DNA from: Reticulitermes speratus
Lineage: Eukaryota; Arthropoda; Insecta; Blattodea; Rhinotermitidae
Direction: 5' to 3'
DNA length: 64,000 bases
Assembly (NCBI GenBank): GCA_021186555.1
Contig: JAJKFL010000042.1
Coordinates: 9,897,781-9,961,780 of the forward strand
Shown here one piece after another: positions 1 through 13,200 of the stretch (position 1 is its first letter; the number at the start of each line of letters is the position of its first letter). Position numbers and translations under genes: made by a program. Below the pieces are notes generated by a model that worked only from the letters and a program-made list of their open reading frames with translations, made no database searches and was not told the DNA's origin.

Positions 1-168
1 ATGGTGTTATGAATACAAACAGAAACCTATTGCTTTTTATATATGTCACATTGAATGTTAGTCTTTAAGTTTCTTGAATTTGTAGCACTGCATTAATCAT
101 GGCACATCACTTGATAGTTTTTGGTATACACATAACTGAAGTTGCAAAACGATAATAACTTTGCTACA

Positions 169-330
169 TCTGTCTGTCTGTCTGTATGTACATATGTACA
201 TATGTATGTACGTACGTATGCATGTATGTATGTACGTATGTGTGTATGTACATACGTATGTATGTATGTATGTATGTATGTATGTATGTATGTATGTATG
301 TATGTATGTATGTATGAATGAATGAAAGAA
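169..330. repeat. (CTGT)n(ATGT)n microsatellite
   Basis: A CTGT run passes into interrupted and then uninterrupted ATGT repeats and finally AATG/AAAG units. The open frame across it (repeated YIHT) is a microsatellite artefact. Confidence 0.95.
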
Positions 331-681
331 AGTAAGAACTCGAGATCTGCTGAATTATTTTCATTATATTTTACATTGGAGAGTTCAATGAAAATCTGTT
401 ACACATTTCCATTTTTGGTTATGATTTCGTCAGCATAACAAATACTTCACATGACTCATGCATGTTTCTACGTGCCCCTTAGGGAAACTCATTAAATATT
501 TATCAGAGCAAGAGTTGTGTGGCTAAAAGTTATAGAGAAAAATGGAAAACACATTCCATGCCCAAAACATGGTTTTTGTAAGTCTTGAGATAAATAACCT
601 AACACAGTCACTGAGAGTTGTTATGCTATGCACACATTTCCTCAAATGTCAGATTATAGGTTCCCATGGATGTCTTTTGGT

Positions 682-780
682 ATGTGATGCCACGTAGTTT
701 GGTAGATATATACCGACGTTTCAAACGGACCTGTTGCCTCTATCCAACGTTCCTTAAAACCCACTACTCTGAAGATGGCG
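682..780 (-). mobile_element. K-family fragment with hammerhead-like core
   Basis: Read on the minus strand, it shows a stem followed by TTTGAAACGTCGGTA and an end resembling TACCAAACTACGTGGCATCAC-type termini. Other K copies are at 4277-4423, 31690-31850, 35535-35689, 39308-39390 and 54110-54185. Confidence 0.5.
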
Positions 781-964
781 GCTTTTTTTTTTACCACTAT
801 CTTGGAAATTGAAAGAGGAAGCACCAGATCGCACCTTGTGGAGAACTCACTTTGGAAGAGGCTACGGACCTGTCGTCAGACAGACTACAGAATGAAATGC
901 CACTATCTATAAAACTACACTGTGTGACAGCAGTCTTCATTTCGTGGCCTGTTGTGTGTATGTC

Positions 965-965
965 T

Positions 966-999
<34 letters not shown>

Positions 1000-1000
1000 G
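965..1000. repeat. (TACA)n(TA)n microsatellite
   Basis: A short TACA run passes into about eleven TA units. It lies 36 bases downstream of the exon 6 donor. Confidence 0.9.
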
Positions 1001-1035
1001 TACTTGAAGATGTAAATAGGGAGACATATTCTTAC

Positions 1036-1228
1036 CAATACTGATGTTGCTCCATTTGCTAGTGGACCATACACAACATACGTGTGACCAGTGATCCACC
1101 CAACATCAGCAGTGCACCAATACACATCTCCAGCCCGATAGTCGAATACATATTTGAACGTGGTAGCAGCATACAACAAGTAACCGCCTGTTGTATGTAA
1201 TACGCCCTTTGGCTTTCCTGTTGATCCA
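1036..1228 (-). CDS. AcCoAS: AcCoAS exon 6 (residues 299-363)
   Basis: The acceptor is TTGCAG|T and the donor is GTATTG|GTAAGA, a strong consensus. It encodes [20 protein letters not shown], then [20 protein letters not shown] and [20 protein letters not shown], ending ATSVL. It contains the phosphate-binding loop (STGKPKG) and the WCTADxGWITGHxYxxYGPL block that shapes the acetate pocket. The exon ends in phase 0. The expected continuation (FEGxPTYPD) is not found in bases 1-1035, so exon 7 lies outside the window. Confidence 0.97.
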
Positions 1229-4200
1229 CTGCAACAAACAGATCAAAATGAAATACTACAGATGGTACTAGAAGCTTCACCCCACAGCAGCACATGAGAG
1301 CTAGAAGATATATAATTACACACAAGTGATGGCTATGCTTATATCCAAAATAAAGGCAAATGAATGGGCAAAAATAGCGCTAATGCCTTCCAAACTGAGA
1401 ATGAAATATTTCATTATACATATATATATATATGTACACTTTATCTTTCTTATCTCTTTCCTATCTTTCCTGTCCTCCTATTGGCGATTTACACTGAAAA
1501 TAAACCCAGCACTGATTATGCACAAAGATGGGGAGGACAATAAAAAGGACACTGAAAATGATCAAAATTATATTTACCAGTTTCATTATAAAGGAAATGT
1601 GATTGCAGAACCCCTGAAAGTCACCCTGGTTTCCTTAGAATACAGTCTGAATACCAATGTTGAATACAATATAGAAACAATGCTAGAAGAAGACAATCAT
1701 ACATACATACATAAAAATGGCCATATTAACGAAATGCACTTCATGTGAATGGTACATCTGATGCATAGTTATTCCAGTATTTTCAGGTTCCAGAGTTCGT
1801 TTATTAAAACTCACAGACTTTTTAGCCCACTACAAATATTTCCTGCAGGGTTTTGTGTGTGTGTGTGTGTGAGTGAGTGAGTGTGTATGTACTGTTTGCC
1901 AGACAGTACATATCCTTTACCCTCAGCATGACTTTATATCTTGATGTTTCTTTAATACCTGGTATAGAGCATAAAGAGAGGATCTTCAGCTCCAACCCAG
2001 ACAGGGTAACATGATGTAGAAGCTCCTTCCATTTCCTCATGCCACCAGGCGTCTCTGCCTTCTGTCCACGGAATCTAATAATGTAAGAGCAATCTCACTG
2101 ATTTGTCAATGTCTAAATAATGTTGTCATGTCCCTTGGGGATTTGAAGCCTCAGAGTTTTATGAATATTAGATCTTTTCTTTCATAATCTAGAGAAACAA
2201 GACTGGAAGGGATGTACTCTAGTAATTTAGTACACAAAATTCTCAGTGGTGTTCTTTACAGTTTCGCTATGCTTAACTGTGGTCTGTTTTATAAACTTGA
2301 TTACGTTTATAGAATACCTGAAAAGTCCATTTATGACCTTAATAAAGTGGAGTTTACCGAGGGTAGGTATGGCTGAAAATTGAAATTGTTGAATAACTTT
2401 TAGTGAAAGCCTTCAATACAGAATTATATAAACAAAAAACTGTAAAACATTTTAGGTGCTGACACTAGATCAAAGAACACGCAATGGATAATCAGATGAC
2501 AGACACGGCCTCCACACAAGGTGTCCCTGTTGACTTTACAAAATTTGCATAATTAACCAAAGTCAAAAACACACTGGAAGTGTTCTGAGGTATCAAGAAG
2601 AAATTCTTCCGAACTGTCACTGCTGTGTATTAATAGTACCTATCCTTCTATCACAGATATTCTAATTTTGAGATTAATTGTCATGTTTGACCATTTACAC
2701 TTTTTTTTTTAAAAATTACATTTGCTGTAACTGTTCATCACAGTGGTCGGTTTAAGGTATGTACGCCCTTCCACTGCATGGACAATGGGATCATGGGTTC
2801 AAATCTAACTTACGGCATCGATAAATGTCTACATCTATGCCCCAAGTGGAATTTGAACTCCAAATCACAATATTCCAGCAGTATGACACAGTGCACATCT
2901 TACATGTTGCAGCCACTGTTATCAGCATTATGTATGAATGCCTATGTTATCACACACAGGAAATTCCTATAACACCAAAAACACATGTTTAATTCTTCCT
3001 AGTGGAGACACATATCACAAGAAATAATATATTCACACTTATGACTCATATATTGCATTAACACGTGACAGGCAGATATATAAAGACACAAATGCATACT
3101 TCAAACATGTATGTGATAAATGAAATCTATGGATTTAAGATGTTGACAGTTTAATTTACTAGTAACCTTGTTTAACTTACACCAACGAATGCACCAAAAC
3201 AAGTTCTGTCATTGATTTCTTTATTAAAAGATTACCTCAATACACATTTTGGCACTTCTACATTGCCATCATCAGGGGGATCGTTGAAGTTTTTACATAG
3301 ACCAGTGTTCTTGAGTTACATCAGAACAGTTGAGGCTGTGTATGGTAATATTACAATATTCGTTGTTATCACTTTGTATAAAATTGTATAATAGTAGTAT
3401 TGTTAAAATTGCTCAAACAATAGTAAAACAGTATAGTATATTATATTAAACTACATGCTGTGATAACAACGAATATTGTAATATTACCATACAGAGCCTC
3501 AACTGTTCTGATGTAACTCAAGAACATTGGTCTGTGTACAAACTCCAACGATCCCCCTGATGATGGCAATGTAGAAGTGCCGAAATGTGTATTGGGGTAA
3601 TGTTTTAATAAAGAAATCAATGACAAAACTTGTTTTGGTGCATTCATTGGTGTGAGTTAATCAATTGTACAAAAATGCACGGTGAATATAATGTGAAATT
3701 TAGTAACCTTGTGTTCAGATGCCTTCCTCTTTTCTGGTGATGTGTTTCCGTTTTCCTCGGCAGTTCCGTTTCTACTCTGTGAGACACTCAGGCGAGGTAA
3801 ATGTTCAACAACTATGCATGTCTCGACTTCATGTCCAAGCTTTTTGCAGCGTTCCAGTGCTACAAGAAGAAAAATACTCTGTATAGCTGAAAAAGTAGAG
3901 CTTCTGAAAACCCACCAACAGTTTCAGTCAAAAAATATTTTTTTTTGCAATCTGTTATTTTATGAAGTTGTCAGTAACTTAGACTATGCAACATAAAATG
4001 GTGGGATAAATAATGAATTGAAAGGGATTTGGAAGGAAGCAGTTGTGACATCATCAATGTAACAGTGTAGCAATTGCCTGGAGGATCTGGACAAAATGTG
4101 AAAAAACTCAGTTAGGCTGGCCAATTACCTGGCAGAGATCCAAACCAGACATTTCCCAAATACACTGTTACAGCATTACCTCTACTACCACCCATTCAGA

Positions 4201-7200
4201 GGAATCACATTAAGTAATGAAGAATAAGATATTTAATGTTGTTACTGTGGTGAATATTTCAATTATGTACTTCTAGGATGTGATGCTGTGTAGTTTGGTA
4301 GCTAGGTACCAAGAAGTCGGAGGACCCTGTAGCCTCCAATTTCACTGTACACCGTCTGCTCTATCCTGAGGCAAATTTCTCTGAAACGTTGATATCTAAC
4401 TGCCAAACCACACGGCGTCATATTTCCCACAACCACAGTCTAAGCAGAGAATAAGATTAATGTAAAAGGTCTTTAGCATTTCATAAACATATTTCATTAT
4501 CCATGAAGGTCAACAATGCTGAAGGTGGTGAACATAAACCCTTTAAGTAGCAATTATATGTACCACCGATACAACATTCAATAACTCAGGGTGCTGAAAA
4601 TTTCATTTTCGTGGGAAATGTTGCTGAATCACTGGGTAATCAATGACCAAAATGTCTGCTTCTTGGGGATTTCTGCCCTTCAAGATGAGAAAACTATAAT
4701 GCCTCAAAACTGGGATCCAATTACCCACTGATACAACATCATATGCCAGAAGAATGGAATCCTCAGCTACACTATTGCATCAACTTCAAAATTCACTACC
4801 CAGCATGATACTCACACAATAGTACTGTGGATTCCATCAGTTACATATGATAAATGATTAAAACTTTTACTAAGCATAATTAAAACATGTATTTGTAATG
4901 GCAATATTGTGTATTTTCTTGGAGGTATACCCCGCATTTTTAGGCTCCATTTCAATCAGTTTCACCCTTCAAAAGGACAAGCAGCTACTTTTGCCATCTG
5001 TTATGCCCTTCATTGGTGTCTGAAAACTTTTGAGCCCCAATTTTACATTAACACTTTTAAGACTGTAGACTTTCTCTGTAAACCAAATACATTCAATGAT
5101 AATAGGTTATCTCCTACAAGTCAAACAAATTAACTAGTTCTACCTGCATCACAGATTTCTTTCAGACAGAGAAACTTCTGCCCCCTCCACGCTCCATCGG
5201 TGGTTACAAGAACTTTACACTTTGAATCCAGCATTCTTTCAGCAAATGAGTCAGCAGAAAATCCTGCAAACTAAAGTAAGAGGAATATAAGTGGCTGGAT
5301 CCTATGAAGTCAAATCCAACCTACTCCTCTTTGAACTTAATTGTAATATCATCCTTTCATCTACATCCAGGTCTCCAAAGTGGTCTCTTTCATTCAGATT
5401 TTGTGATGAAAATTTTGTATGGATTTATCACTGGTCTCCATGTGTGCTGCATGTCCTGTTCATCGTGTTCTCCCTGATTTCATCACTTTAACAACATCTG
5501 GTGATAAGTACACAGCATGAAGGTGCTCCCTACTTCATTTTCGCCAGTTCTCTGTTATATCCCACCTCTTGGGTTCAAATATTCTCCTAATACCCACAGT
5601 ATATGTCTTTCCTTTATAGACAGAGACCAAGTTCACACTCACACAAAACAACAGGCAGAAATGTACATAGTTTTGTTTACTGTTTTACCATTATTATTGT
5701 GTCATTTTAAAGAACGTCAATACATTTGTAACAACTCTATCCCTGATGAGTAGAAAACACACACACACACTTTTCCAATAGAATAATAAAAGTTCAAATA
5801 CACTTTCTGCCTTCAGGAAAATTTATAAGTTACATGGAACTGAAAGGTCAGTTGGATTATTATTATATTTGTTTAAACAGGCCTTCAGATGTATTTTGTA
5901 AACAAAAAGTATGTAAATAAATATACAAAATATGCATGTACCTAGAGATGAAAGAAGTTTTATGTCAGTCATTAAGCATTTGAGGCCATAAAGGTACTAA
6001 GCTTTCTGCATTCTAACACTCCAGATCATGGGCATAGGTACTATGAAGTGGGCAGAGAGGGGGAAAGGGAGTTGGCTGCGCCTAGATCCCAGGCCTTCGA
6101 CAAACCCACTCTGCCTGCAGTTCTCAACACCACTCTCAACATATCTGTACTATATAATGCTGTCATTATGTCATGCAACTAACAATATTAATTGAAAATT
6201 TCTAATGCCACATAGTTATAACTATTGTAAAATAAATATATAAACAAAAAAATCTTTTACACTGTAAATTACTGATAATCAACATGTGACTGCATTTGAT
6301 AAGCTAAGAGCTGATATTAAGTGTAATAAGGAGATGCGACAGTACGAGAGTGTAAGCTATAATCCTGCACGAGGACCCAAATTCTTAAGCTGTACCAGAC
6401 CTCCAGAAACATCAGTACACTGTTGTGCAAACAGGATTATATTATGCATACAAAAATAGAATATGCACTGCCTGGCAAACATATTTATTTGATCAAAGGG
6501 CAAAGATTACCTGACAAGGCAGGGTCAATGCTGTGACCTTTTGCTGTGACCATAATACTTGTATATTTTTAACCTTCTCATCAGCATCATCATTATTATT
6601 AACATAATACAGTTGTACTACTAATCCATACTGTTTACACTGATGTATTGATGTGTATTATTCTTAAGAATTCACGGAAGTAGTCTTACAGCAGATTTAA
6701 GGTTGCCGGATAAAATTGTTATGTATTTATTTTGTGGTTATTTTATGGTTCTCTCAGTATCTCAGACTATATATTGTTGGATGATAGGATGAGTGATGAA
6801 GGACAAACTGTAAAGTATTTGGAAGGAAGTGGTCATGGCATAATTGAGGTATTATCCTGGAAATGCATGGAGGAACTGAGAAAACCCACCGAAAACCTCT
6901 CAGGATATCCAGGGTCATCGCCAAGATGCAAACCGGGCACCATCCCAAATACAAGGCAGAAACGTTACCACTTCAGCCAACCTGCCCAATGTTGACTATC
7001 AAGAACAAAAAATAAACATATGACTACTGAATGGTATCTGAACCCACAAGAGGGGTAGGAGAGAAGTCAAATAAACAAACATACACAGCCTGAGTTGGTA
7101 ATCAGTGCTAGCAAACAAACCTTTCATATTTGTTCAACCATGTCCCTTACATATTACTTTTCTTTCCAGTGGCTCGACAGCCCCTTGGGGACCTAGGCCA

Positions 7201-10200
7201 CCTCATTTTTCGAGGCTTCACGATCACACTTTTTAGATACACCACACTCGGTAGGACTCCTCTGGACGAGGGACCAGCTCGTCGCAGAGACCTCTACCTG
7301 ACAACACACAACACTCACAAGAGACAGACGTCCATGCCCCCGGTGGGATTCGAACCCACAATCCTAGTAAGCGAGCGGCCGCAGACCCACGCCTTAGACC
7401 GCACGGCCACTGGGATCGGCTTACATATTACTTACTATCAGTTATTTTGGCATTTAACTGAATAAAGTGAGTATGGTACATGTAAACTGCATGCATGACG
7501 GTAAATACGTCTCTGGTAACATACCACAATTGTGTGGACGGCTCCAATTCGAGAACAGGCAAGTATTGTGATTATAACTTCAAGAATCATCGGCATGTAG
7601 ATAGCTACCCGATCCCCTTTTGAGACTCCTTTTGACTTGAGAACATTGGCAAACCTGCAAACCTCCTCCAACAGCTTCCTGTATGTAAGTCTGCTATAGT
7701 CATCAGGATCATTTCCTTCCCTGAAACGGTAACACCAAACAATGAAAACCTGTAAGCATCCAAAGTGACGTATTAGTTAAATTATAATTTTTGGCAGGCA
7801 CTCTGAAGATACAGTACTTAAAACAAATGTGACAACTTAGGTTCTTATGGCAGTGCTATGAACAATATAGTCACCTGTGATGTGACATTGTGTAGTGTGG
7901 TAGAAATTTACCGTTGATTTGGAGCAATCTACTGCCTACATCTTAAGGGAAGAAGATTCTTCTTCTACGCTCACACTTGGCATACTGACAGAGAGTAGGG
8001 GAAAATATCAAGACTGAATTTCTTTAAGTAGCTGATTTCATGAGAACCATAATTGTGCAAATCAGGTGTTTTCAACAGTATCTAACTAGATGATAACACT
8101 AATTACAGAGTCGCTGAAAGAAACATTGAAATATGGATTTCACAGTTTTAAGTACCTCTTTTACAGCAACTTTTTTAATAGTGTGTACTAGGACTTGTAT
8201 TTTGTCATGAAGAAGAGAAATCAAATACAGTAAATGAGGTCTGATATATCTGAGTTAATCCAACTGCATTAAATACACGCGTTCGGGAGAGTTAATAAAT
8301 GGTGAAGGGATGGGAAGGAAACAGTACCGATGTATTTTAACACTAACCCAGCATTAGTCTAAAAATTAGGTGTAAAGGTAAAGGTAGAGTTATCCCTGTC
8401 CACCCCATGAAGGCATATAGGGGGAGTGGAGGTACAGATCCATTCATTCCTAACCTCGGCAGTAGATGGAGGCGAGTGGTCAGCCTCACGCTCCTATCAC
8501 TTTACCCTTGGGAGAAAACCCGTTGAATAGGAGGCTAGTTGGGCCCCTGAGCCGGTCTGGGCGTTGTTGAGAAGAAAAAAAATCTCTTGCCCCTGACGGC
8601 ATTTGAACCCCAGATCGCTATCCCGGCTAGGTGTAGAAAAATGAATGAAAAATCTCATTACAACCTACCACCACAGAGGTTTGATGCATGTTTGCTGCTA
8701 AGACAAGGCACTAATGGTGTTTAGGGTACTGGGTGAACTACTGTGAAACAGGGGTTCGATTGCCGGTAGAGGAAAACATACAGGGCATACACAAAATAAT
8801 GGTGCGGTTTTAATAGTGTTTACTATTAAAACCGCACCATTCTTTTGTGTATACACTGTATTTGCGTCTTCTCCAAAACGTCCAGACTGCCTCTGGGGCC
8901 CGCCCAGCTCGTGTCCAATGTGTACCGGGGGCTCTTTCCTCGGGGGTAAAGTGACCGGGGCGTTAAGCTATGCCTCTAGTACTTTATGTGCCTTCATGCT
9001 GTGGTACTTAATTAAGCACCTTTAAGCACCTTTACTTCTGCCTGATTCTTTCTTATTCATTCTGAAGACGAGTGTACTTACTAAACAAATTGTGAGAACA
9101 GAAATGGAAATTGTGTATTGCAAGGATAATTCTGTACACATGAAACAGCATGTTAGCAAAGGGACTTATTTGATATTTGTACACATAAGCTGAAGGTCAT
9201 TTCCATGTGTACAATTCTGTTTAAAGTGTATTTCTCTATCTCAATATTAAGGAAATGTTGAAACAAACTTATCCTTAAGACCACATTTCGGTTTAGAATC
9301 ATAGATATGGATGAAACGGGCATAAGTATGCTACCTTTGATTTTCTCTTGGGTTAATACGGTCGGAACGTAAAACTGATCACTCACTTTACTCACTGACG
9401 AAGTTAAGAAGGCATACAGCCATATGCATATCTACACTCCCCAATAAACCTTCATGTCGTTGTGCTTAATTAAGTACAGAGAACTTTAATGTACTTCATT
9501 TTACGTGTAGAAAAGACGAATACTCATGCTCTAGGCAGTATTCGAACTGAAGAGGCAATTTCGCTCCTGTAATATGTTTAGTCTCTATATGAGGTTTGAG
9601 GTTATGGCGGTCAATCAGATTACGGTCATATGGTATGTCACGCAGTGTAGTTTGCAAGGGTGCACCGAAGAGAGAGGGGGCTGCCGGACTGCAGCCCCCC
9701 CAAACCCCCCAAAACCGAAATTTAAAAAACACAGATTTTGTAGATATTAAGATATCAGAAGTTTTACGTGATTTACCCTTCAGCCGAAATCAGCCATTGT
9801 AATCGGCTGATAACTAGTACATTAGAATTTTGAAAAATAAATTAATGAAATTAAAAAAAAAAACAAGAAGAGAGGACACTGTGATTGAGTCACGGAACAT
9901 GTACGAGTAGTTATATTTGTATATATATAAATGCAGTTGCAGACAGTGTTATGTTGTACTTACGACATGATTTTTACAACATAATTTTTAAAATCAAATA
10001 TAAATTATATATAGTCTCAGGGTCAGCCTCCCCCCCCCCCCCCCCCAGAAAAAATTTCTGGGTGCGCACCTGGTACTTTGGTAGATACGTTCGAATATGT
10101 CTAACTCTTAGACAGGAGCAGAAGTTTGCTTCGACACGTGTGTACACTGCTATCACATTACACGGTGTCACATCACAGACACGCGTGATGTGGAGGTACT

Positions 10201-13200
10201 ACAGAGACGAATGCAAGCAGCCGAAGACCACTGACATCAATCTGTCATTGGGATTTCCGGTTGTTACTATACAGTGTTTATTTTAATAAAAATCCTTGTA
10301 AATCGCCTTACGAATTCCCACAGTGATTTTTTGTCATCTGAAACTATATCGTTATACTACGTAGCATGACACTCAAAGATGTGGGAAGAATTCGCTCGTA
10401 TTGCAGTAAGTATAGACACGCAATCTCTTGGAAGCAAATTACTTTTGATGGCGATTCCTTTCAAGAACATTTGCAGTCTTGTGAAGTGAATACAATTACA
10501 GACTTATTGCAGCAATCAAGAGCACAAAAAATTAAGGCTTTTTAGCAATGTAAAAAACGCCTACCATTAGCAAGGGAACAGTTTGATTCGAGGTGGAAGG
10601 GAGATACACTCTCGAGGAAAAGGGGACACGTTTGAACTGCAGCAAAAATGTCTGTCCCTTCTTTTGGTATCTGTGCGTGAATTTTATACGATTTCCTCAA
10701 ATCATCTGTGCGTGAATTTGATACGATTTCCTGAAATCATCTGTGCGTGAATTTTATACGATTTCCTGAAATCATCTGTGCGTGAATTTTCTAAGATTTC
10801 CTGAAATCATCTGTGCGTGAATTTTATACGATTTCCTGAAATCATCTGTGCGTGAATTTTATACGATTTCCTGAAATCATCTGTGCGTGAATTTTATACG
10901 ATTTCCTGAAATCAAGAGCGATTATTTTTCTACACAGCATCAACCAGTTAGTCTGCTTAATGGAGATGCAGTGTTTTCTGTGGCATAGAAACTGCATTTG
11001 TAAATACAGTATCTGTTACACGATCCTCGTGCTTAAAATGGTTGAAACGTTGTAGTTGCACGCTAAGTGGTATTAGTGAGCTGTCATTAACCCTCCGAAT
11101 ACTAAAAAAGTGAAAGTAATTTTCTATCACGTACTGCGCTACAAGCCGGAAGGTTGCGGGTTCGATTTCCGATGGTGTCATAGGAATTTTTCATTAACAT
11201 AATTCTCCCGGTCGACTGAGCCTATAACAGAAAGGAGTACCAGGAATATTATTTTTTTTGGGGGGGGGGGGGGTAAAGGCGGCCGTTGCGTACGGCTGAC
11301 AACATTACCACCTTCATGTGCCGATTGTCTTGAAATCTAGGAGCCTCAACCTACTGGAATCCTCAGGGCCTGTACAGGGATTGCTTTTGTTTTTAGTTTC
11401 CTATCAAATATTCCCCGATTTCCAAAAAAGCACTGATTTTCGGAAGGTTCCCAGGCTTCGCCCGTTTGTCCTTCTGGTAAGAGCAACATGTTAGACGAAG
11501 ATGAATATGAAGCATTGGTGGAATGATACTGGCAGGGGAAAACCGAAGTACTGGGAGAGGAAACTGTCCAAGTGCCACTTTGTCCGTCACAAACCTCACA
11601 CGGACTGAAAACTGTAATAAATCAACATTTTATATAAGGAATCAGTTCCTACCTCACAGAGAACACTGTGCTTCCATTGGAAAGACCTATCGGCGAATAT
11701 TGTTTAAGGAAATAATAACTGTTGATGGCGAGAATCATACGATACATAAACACGCCGTGGCCATAAAGCAGTCTTCACTGTTAAACCCTGTGGTACATAC
11801 AGTTACCATCACGATTTAAAAGGTTAATCTCTGCACCGGTCTACTAAGCGTGAGATTGGTTATATGACATGGGAAAACTGAGCGTACTCGAAATATATTC
11901 CGATGAAAGTTCGGTTATGAGAAAACCAGCGGAAGTATAAGAGAAATTGCACATATGGAATTTCTTGGTTAATTGGAAGCAATACGTAAATGGAACAGAA
12001 TATCACACGGGAAAAGGACAGGTCTACAGCAAACTGATAAATGGTGGAAGTACAGAAATATGAGTTAAATTTCACACAACATGAAATAGGATGCAATATA
12101 ATAAACTACCAAATTTTCTGAACACATTTTATAATCATAAACGACAGAAAGGCGTGGGAAGACCCAGAAATAAATGGAAAGGCGAGTAGTGAAACTAGTG
12201 AATATCGGACTAATGGACCAGCAGCAAACTAAGAAAGTGCTAATCAAGACAAGTGCCATCTAAACAAGATATTCCGTTTACAACTTTGATGCCTTCCTTC
12301 AAATAAATTAATATATGGTATACGGTGAGGCTAAAGGTATAAAGTACAGTTATCCCTGACCATGGCATGGAAGGCATATAGGGGGAATAGAGGTATAGCT
12401 CCACTCATTCTTAACCTCGGCAACAAGATAGAGGTGAGTGGTTTCATATGCCGATCACTTTACACCCGGGGAGGGATCCTCCGGTACCCATTTAATAGGA
12501 AACTGGGTAGGCCCTACAGCCGGTCTGGACGATTTGGAGAAAAATCTTTTACCCACGACGGGAACCGAACCTCGGATCAAGCAGCCTGTAGCCTAGTCAC
12601 TACACTGACTACGCTACACTTCAAATCAGTACATATAGCTGTTTTATCACATCATTTAAACAGCTTCCATAACGTTCGAGAAAAAAAGACTAATTTGGTT
12701 ATGTATGTATGTATTTATTTATTTATTTATTTGTATTTTTTCAGCGACAATATCAATACAACAAACTACACCGAGTCGCACGGTAGAATGATAATTGAAT
12801 AGTCAATTTGAGAATATGTGGACGGAAGCGGTCGTGGCCAAATTTTAAATATTATTCCCTATTTCCCCCGAGGTACTGATGAAAATCTAGAACATTCGGG
12901 CCAGAACAGCCGGTCTCCAGACCGAAATTTGCAGCCAGGATCTCCTGAGTACGAAGCAGGTGTGAATGGTAATTATACCGATAACTAGTCGTCTAACAAC
13001 ACTTATTTATTAAAATCCACACTCATCTACAAGTTTCGGCCATGTTACGCCATCCTCAGGCTACGTAATTATTCTCAATGGTAATCATACTTTTCCATTC
13101 TAATTACATTAGTTGTGAACGTCAAAAACAACATAATCAGATAATCATATACCAGTACATAGAGTCGTTACAAATGACTTTGTACTGAACACACAAGCGA

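Larger units (their letters stand above)
1..960. other. AcCoAS intron 6 (part), no exon seen
   Basis: This is left-edge intron sequence. It holds a tetranucleotide microsatellite (169-330) and a degraded K-family piece (682-780). I searched the minus strand for the next conserved acetyl-CoA synthetase block and found none. Confidence 0.6.

Noticed and set aside
164-364. 66-codon frame
   Set aside because: Translation of a tetranucleotide microsatellite.
1326-1748. 140-codon plus-strand frame
   Set aside because: Low-complexity and intronic, antisense to AcCoAS, with no recognisable domain.
7130-7465. Recurrent frame with [12 protein letters not shown] (also 34349, 54961, 63376)
   Set aside because: Antisense translation of SINE-A, not a host protein.
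7438-7524. Extension of AcCoAS exon 2 past the donor
   Set aside because: The extra codons do not match acetyl-CoA synthetases, and FAGFSA in exon 3 joins directly to GAVHTIV.
10670-10914. CRISPR-like array
   Set aside because: Units are contiguous without unique spacers and the DNA is animal; the same applies to 23625-24066.
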